Below are positions 5,833 through 7,512 of a stretch of DNA of 7,512 bases, piece after piece. The DNA is from Chloroflexota bacterium (GTDB lineage: Bacteria; Chloroflexota; Dehalococcoidia; UBA1151). Position 1 is the first letter of the stretch. The number at the start of each line of letters is the position of its first letter. The notes under the pieces were generated by a model. It made no database searches and was not told where the DNA came from. It was given only the letters and a program-made list of their open reading frames with translations. The position numbers were made by a program, and so were the translations under genes. The stretch spans positions 1 to 7,512 of the forward strand of contig JADFQR010000058.1 of assembly GCA_022561735.1 (NCBI GenBank). The letters are read 5' to 3'.

Positions 5833-5929
5833 CTAACGCATATTTGACTCATCCCCGTACTCGAATCAATTTCATCGCCTGCATCCGTTACATTGACAAC
5901 AACAAACGACCGGCGATGGGAGGAAACCG

Positions 5930-6514
5930 ATGGCCCGGACCGCGTACGCGCTCGAAGAGTTCGTCCATGACATGACGGAGCTGGTGAAGAGCCAGCCAGA
6001 TCAGGAGCGGCTGTTCAACGTCGGCTCCTCATACCTGGAACGCCTCATCAACAACCCGGACGCCCTGCCGGAGGAGTACCGCGTTCCTGCAGGATCCCGG
6101 GGCCGCTCCGCCAATCACGGTTCCTACATCCTCCACCGCGGTGAAGGGCTGGCGGTCACCAGCGTCGTGTGGGGCCCGGGTGACCACATTGCGCCACACG
6201 ATCACCGGACCTGGGGCATGATCGGCGTGATGGACAACGCCATCACAGAGACAAGGTTCAACCGGAAAGATGACCGCAGCAAGGTTGATTTCGCGGTCCT
6301 TGAAAAGACCCGGGAAACGCTGGTCAGGCCGGGCGAGGTCTCGTTGCTGATTCCGGAGGTCGACGAGATCCACCAGATGGACAACCACTCTGACCGGCCC
6401 ACCGTGGAGATTCACGTTTACGGCAAGGATCTGAAGGGGCTGGAGCGGTGCATGTACAACCTTGAGACGGGCGCCATGAAGACCTTCTCAACTACCCGGT
6501 GGGACAACTGCTAA
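5930..6514 (+). CDS. Cupin thiol dioxygenase (cysteine / 3-mercaptopropionate dioxygenase-like)
   Basis: This 194-residue protein has the cysteine dioxygenase cupin. PHDHRTWGMIGVM (residues 89-101) supplies His90 and His92, and DEIHQMDN (145-152) supplies His148, the three-His iron site of thiol dioxygenases. VEIHVYG (159-165) gives the His162 and Tyr164 of the outer-sphere triad, but the usual Ser is Glu160. No cysteine lies near His92, so the Cys-Tyr crosslink of mammalian enzymes is absent. Arg173 sits where the substrate-binding Arg168 of Azotobacter 3-mercaptopropionate dioxygenase would fall: the offset of five residues also fits the His-Tyr pair. These alignments are from memory. The reaction would be O2-dependent conversion of a thiol to a sulfinate in the cytoplasm. 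The substrate is unsettled between cysteine, 3-mercaptopropionate and related thiols. GGGAGG at 5918-5923 supports the start. A rhodanese gene follows after 52 bases, probably in one operon. Confidence 0.88.
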   Translation: MARTAYALEEFVHDMTELVKSQPDQERLFNVGSSYLERLINNPDALPEEYRVPAGSRGRSANHGSYILHRGEGLAVTSVVWGPGDHIAPHDHRTWGMIGVMDNAITETRFNRKDDRSKVDFAVLEKTRETLVRPGEVSLLIPEVDEIHQMDNHSDRPTVEIHVYGKDLKGLERCMYNLETGAMKTFSTTRWDNC

Positions 6515-6520
6515 CGCGTG

Positions 6521-6546
6521 TTGACCCGGGCCTGGCTTTGACCCGG
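6521..6546 (+). repeat. Short direct repeat TTGACCCGG
   Basis: The nine bases TTGACCCGG occur at 6521-6529 and again at 6538-6546, 17 bases apart, in the gap between the dioxygenase and rhodanese genes. CCGGG and CCCGG within them could form a small 5-base stem. This may be chance in GC-rich DNA. Confidence 0.35.
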
Positions 6547-6552
6547 AACTAT

Positions 6553-6559
6553 GGGGGAG
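6553..6559 (+). promoter_or_regulatory. Ribosome binding site fixing a GTG start
   Basis: GGGGGAG lies seven bases before GTG at 6567. The in-frame ATG codons at 6573 and 6579 would be 13 and 19 bases away, too far for normal initiation, so GTG is preferred. Confidence 0.65.
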
Positions 6560-6566
6560 ATTGGGC

Positions 6567-7512
6567 GTGGTCATGAACATGGTCCGGGAATGCACCGGTG
6601 AGCAACTCTCAGCGCTGTTTGACGGAGATCAGCCGTTCGCTTTGATCGATGTCCGGGAACCGGTCGAGTACAACGCCGCCCATATCCCTGGCGCCAGCCT
6701 GATCCCGCGCCGCCGCCTGGAGTTTGAGGTACGCCGGGCGTTGCCGTACAGAGGCGTCGCAGTGGTGTTGTGTGACGAGAACGGACGTAATGCCAGCCGC
6801 GCCGCCGTAACGCTCTCCCGCGCCGGGTATTCAAACGTCTCGGTACTCAAAGGCGGCGTCAACCGTTGGGCCGCGGACCGCCGTCCAACGGAGTGGGGTG
6901 TCAATGTCCCGAGCAAGGCGTTCGGGGAGCGAGTCGAGGTGGAGCATGACGTGCCCACTATTTCCGCTGACGAGTTACACCGGCGAATAGAGCGCGGCGA
7001 CAACCTGGTGATTCTGGATACGCGCACGCCGGAAGAATACCGGCGGATGTGCATACCCGGCGGGCGGAGCGTCCCGGGCGGAGAGTTAGCGCTTCGGATT
7101 ACCGACATACGCGCCTCGGCCCCCGAAGACGCGACGATCGTCGTCAACTGCGCCGGACGGACCCGCAGCATCATCGGCACACGTCTTCTTCAACGCATGG
7201 GCATGGGCGATGGCCGGCTGTACGGGCTGGAGAACGGCACCGCCGGCTGGGGTCTGGCCGGGTATGAGCTGGAGTCCGGGGCGGACCGGACGGACCTGCC
7301 AGAGCCCTCGCCGGACGGTGTCGTGGCGGCTGACCGTTTCGCTCGCCGGGTGGCGGAAGAGGACGGGGTGGTCATGCTGGACGTTGTGGGACTGCGTGCT
7401 CTGATGGCGCGCCGTGAAGCGGAAACGGTGTACATCGTGGACGTTCGTTTGCGCGACGAGTACGAGGCGGGCCACATCCCCGGTTGCACGTGGATGCCGG
7501 GCGGGCAGGCGG
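6567..7512 (+). CDS. Tandem-rhodanese sulfurtransferase, 5' part
   Basis: The first 315 codons are present and the frame runs off the right edge. Domain 1 (about residues 12-103) has LIDVREPVEY, AAHIPGAS, the catalytic loop CDENGR with Cys69, and the end VLKGGVNRW. Domain 2 (about 132-236) has ILDTRTPEEY, CIPGGRSVPGGEL, the loop CAGRTR with Cys195, and LENGTAGWGLAGY. Domain 3 begins near 257, with YIVDVRLRDEYEAGHIPG at 289-306, and is cut before its loop. Both visible loops have the six-residue sulfurtransferase form with Cys first and Arg last, so they can carry persulfide, unlike the longer Cdc25-like loops. Multi-rhodanese proteins of roughly 500 or more residues are known next to cysteine dioxygenase genes, so a fourth domain is likely beyond the window. 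The role would be sulfane-sulfur transfer linked to thiol oxidation. Start GTG is chosen from its ribosome site. No signal peptide is seen. Confidence 0.88.
   Translation, partial: MVMNMVRECTGEQLSALFDGDQPFALIDVREPVEYNAAHIPGASLIPRRRLEFEVRRALPYRGVAVVLCDENGRNASRAAVTLSRAGYSNVSVLKGGVNRWAADRRPTEWGVNVPSKAFGERVEVEHDVPTISADELHRRIERGDNLVILDTRTPEEYRRMCIPGGRSVPGGELALRITDIRASAPEDATIVVNCAGRTRSIIGTRLLQRMGMGDGRLYGLENGTAGWGLAGYELESGADRTDLPEPSPDGVVAADRFARRVAEEDGVVMLDVVGLRALMARREAETVYIVDVRLRDEYEAGHIPGCTWMPGGQA

Larger units (their letters stand above)
5800..5929. other. Divergent intergenic region
   Basis: This 130-base region separates the minus-strand arsR operon from the plus-strand dioxygenase gene. Its half next to arsR holds the promoter and operator. 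For the + strand, TTGACT at 5844-5849 with a weak TCAATT at 5866-5871, or a TACATT at 5889-5894, are possible elements, but none is convincing. TTGACA at 5893-5898 has no -10 at the right distance. The AT content is higher than in the surrounding genes, as expected for a control region. Confidence 0.5.

Noticed and set aside
5893..5898. TTGACA as a -35 box for the dioxygenase gene
   Set aside because: The position 17 bases downstream falls on the ribosome site (ATGGGA) and no -10 fits, so I do not call a promoter there.
5742..5975. A 77-codon + strand open frame crossing the arsR start and the operator
   Set aside because: It covers the promoter, palindrome and the start of the dioxygenase gene in another frame, and shows no domain.
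6629..7180. A 183-codon minus-strand open frame opposite the rhodanese gene
   Set aside because: Ser/Arg/Thr-rich antisense shadow; the + strand frame has two complete rhodanese domains.

Overview
The window is a 7.5 kb piece of a GC-rich bacterial chromosome with tightly packed, mostly short operons. No marker gene fixes the taxonomy. A fused PilM-PilN protein, DinB-like enzymes of the mycothiol-isomerase type, and two promoters whose -10 element sits exactly six bases before a start codon (a leaderless pattern) together suggest Chloroflexota or Actinomycetota. That placement is inference. No mobile element, tRNA, rRNA or CRISPR array was seen.

Region 1 (1-3174, + strand) is the end of a type IV pilus or type II secretion-like operon. 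It holds the 3' part of a secreted DUF11-like beta-sandwich protein, a PilO-like one-pass membrane protein that starts right after that gene's stop codon, and a 628-residue protein fusing a PilM-like actin fold to a PilN-like membrane protein. The fusion overlaps the PilO-like gene by 4 bases and carries a 100-residue arginine-rich tail. A 301-base gap with a weak hairpin closes the operon.

Region 2 (3476-4198, + strand) is a stand-alone UlaG/UPF0173-like metallo-beta-lactamase-fold hydrolase, probably read from a leaderless mRNA. It converges on Region 3, with a hairpin between them.

Region 3 (5797 down to 4390, - strand) is a three-gene operon: an ArsR-type repressor without metal-binding cysteines, an SRPBCC/AHSA1 protein, and a TIGR03086-like DinB-fold protein with a His / Glu-x3-His metal site. 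Its promoter has a perfect TTGACA, a 17-base spacer largely filled by a perfect 16-base palindrome (the likely autoregulatory operator), and a TTAAAT element six bases before the GTG start of the repressor.

Region 4 (5930-7512, + strand) is divergent from Region 3. It encodes a cupin thiol dioxygenase resembling 3-mercaptopropionate/cysteine dioxygenases, followed 52 bases later by a tandem-rhodanese protein that runs off the window. The pair points to thiol oxidation and sulfane-sulfur handling.

Nothing here is clearly an undescribed system. The most unusual items are the arginine-tailed PilM-PilN fusion with a degenerate nucleotide site, the operator-in-spacer leaderless promoter, and the dioxygenase with Glu in place of the Ser of the Ser-His-Tyr triad.
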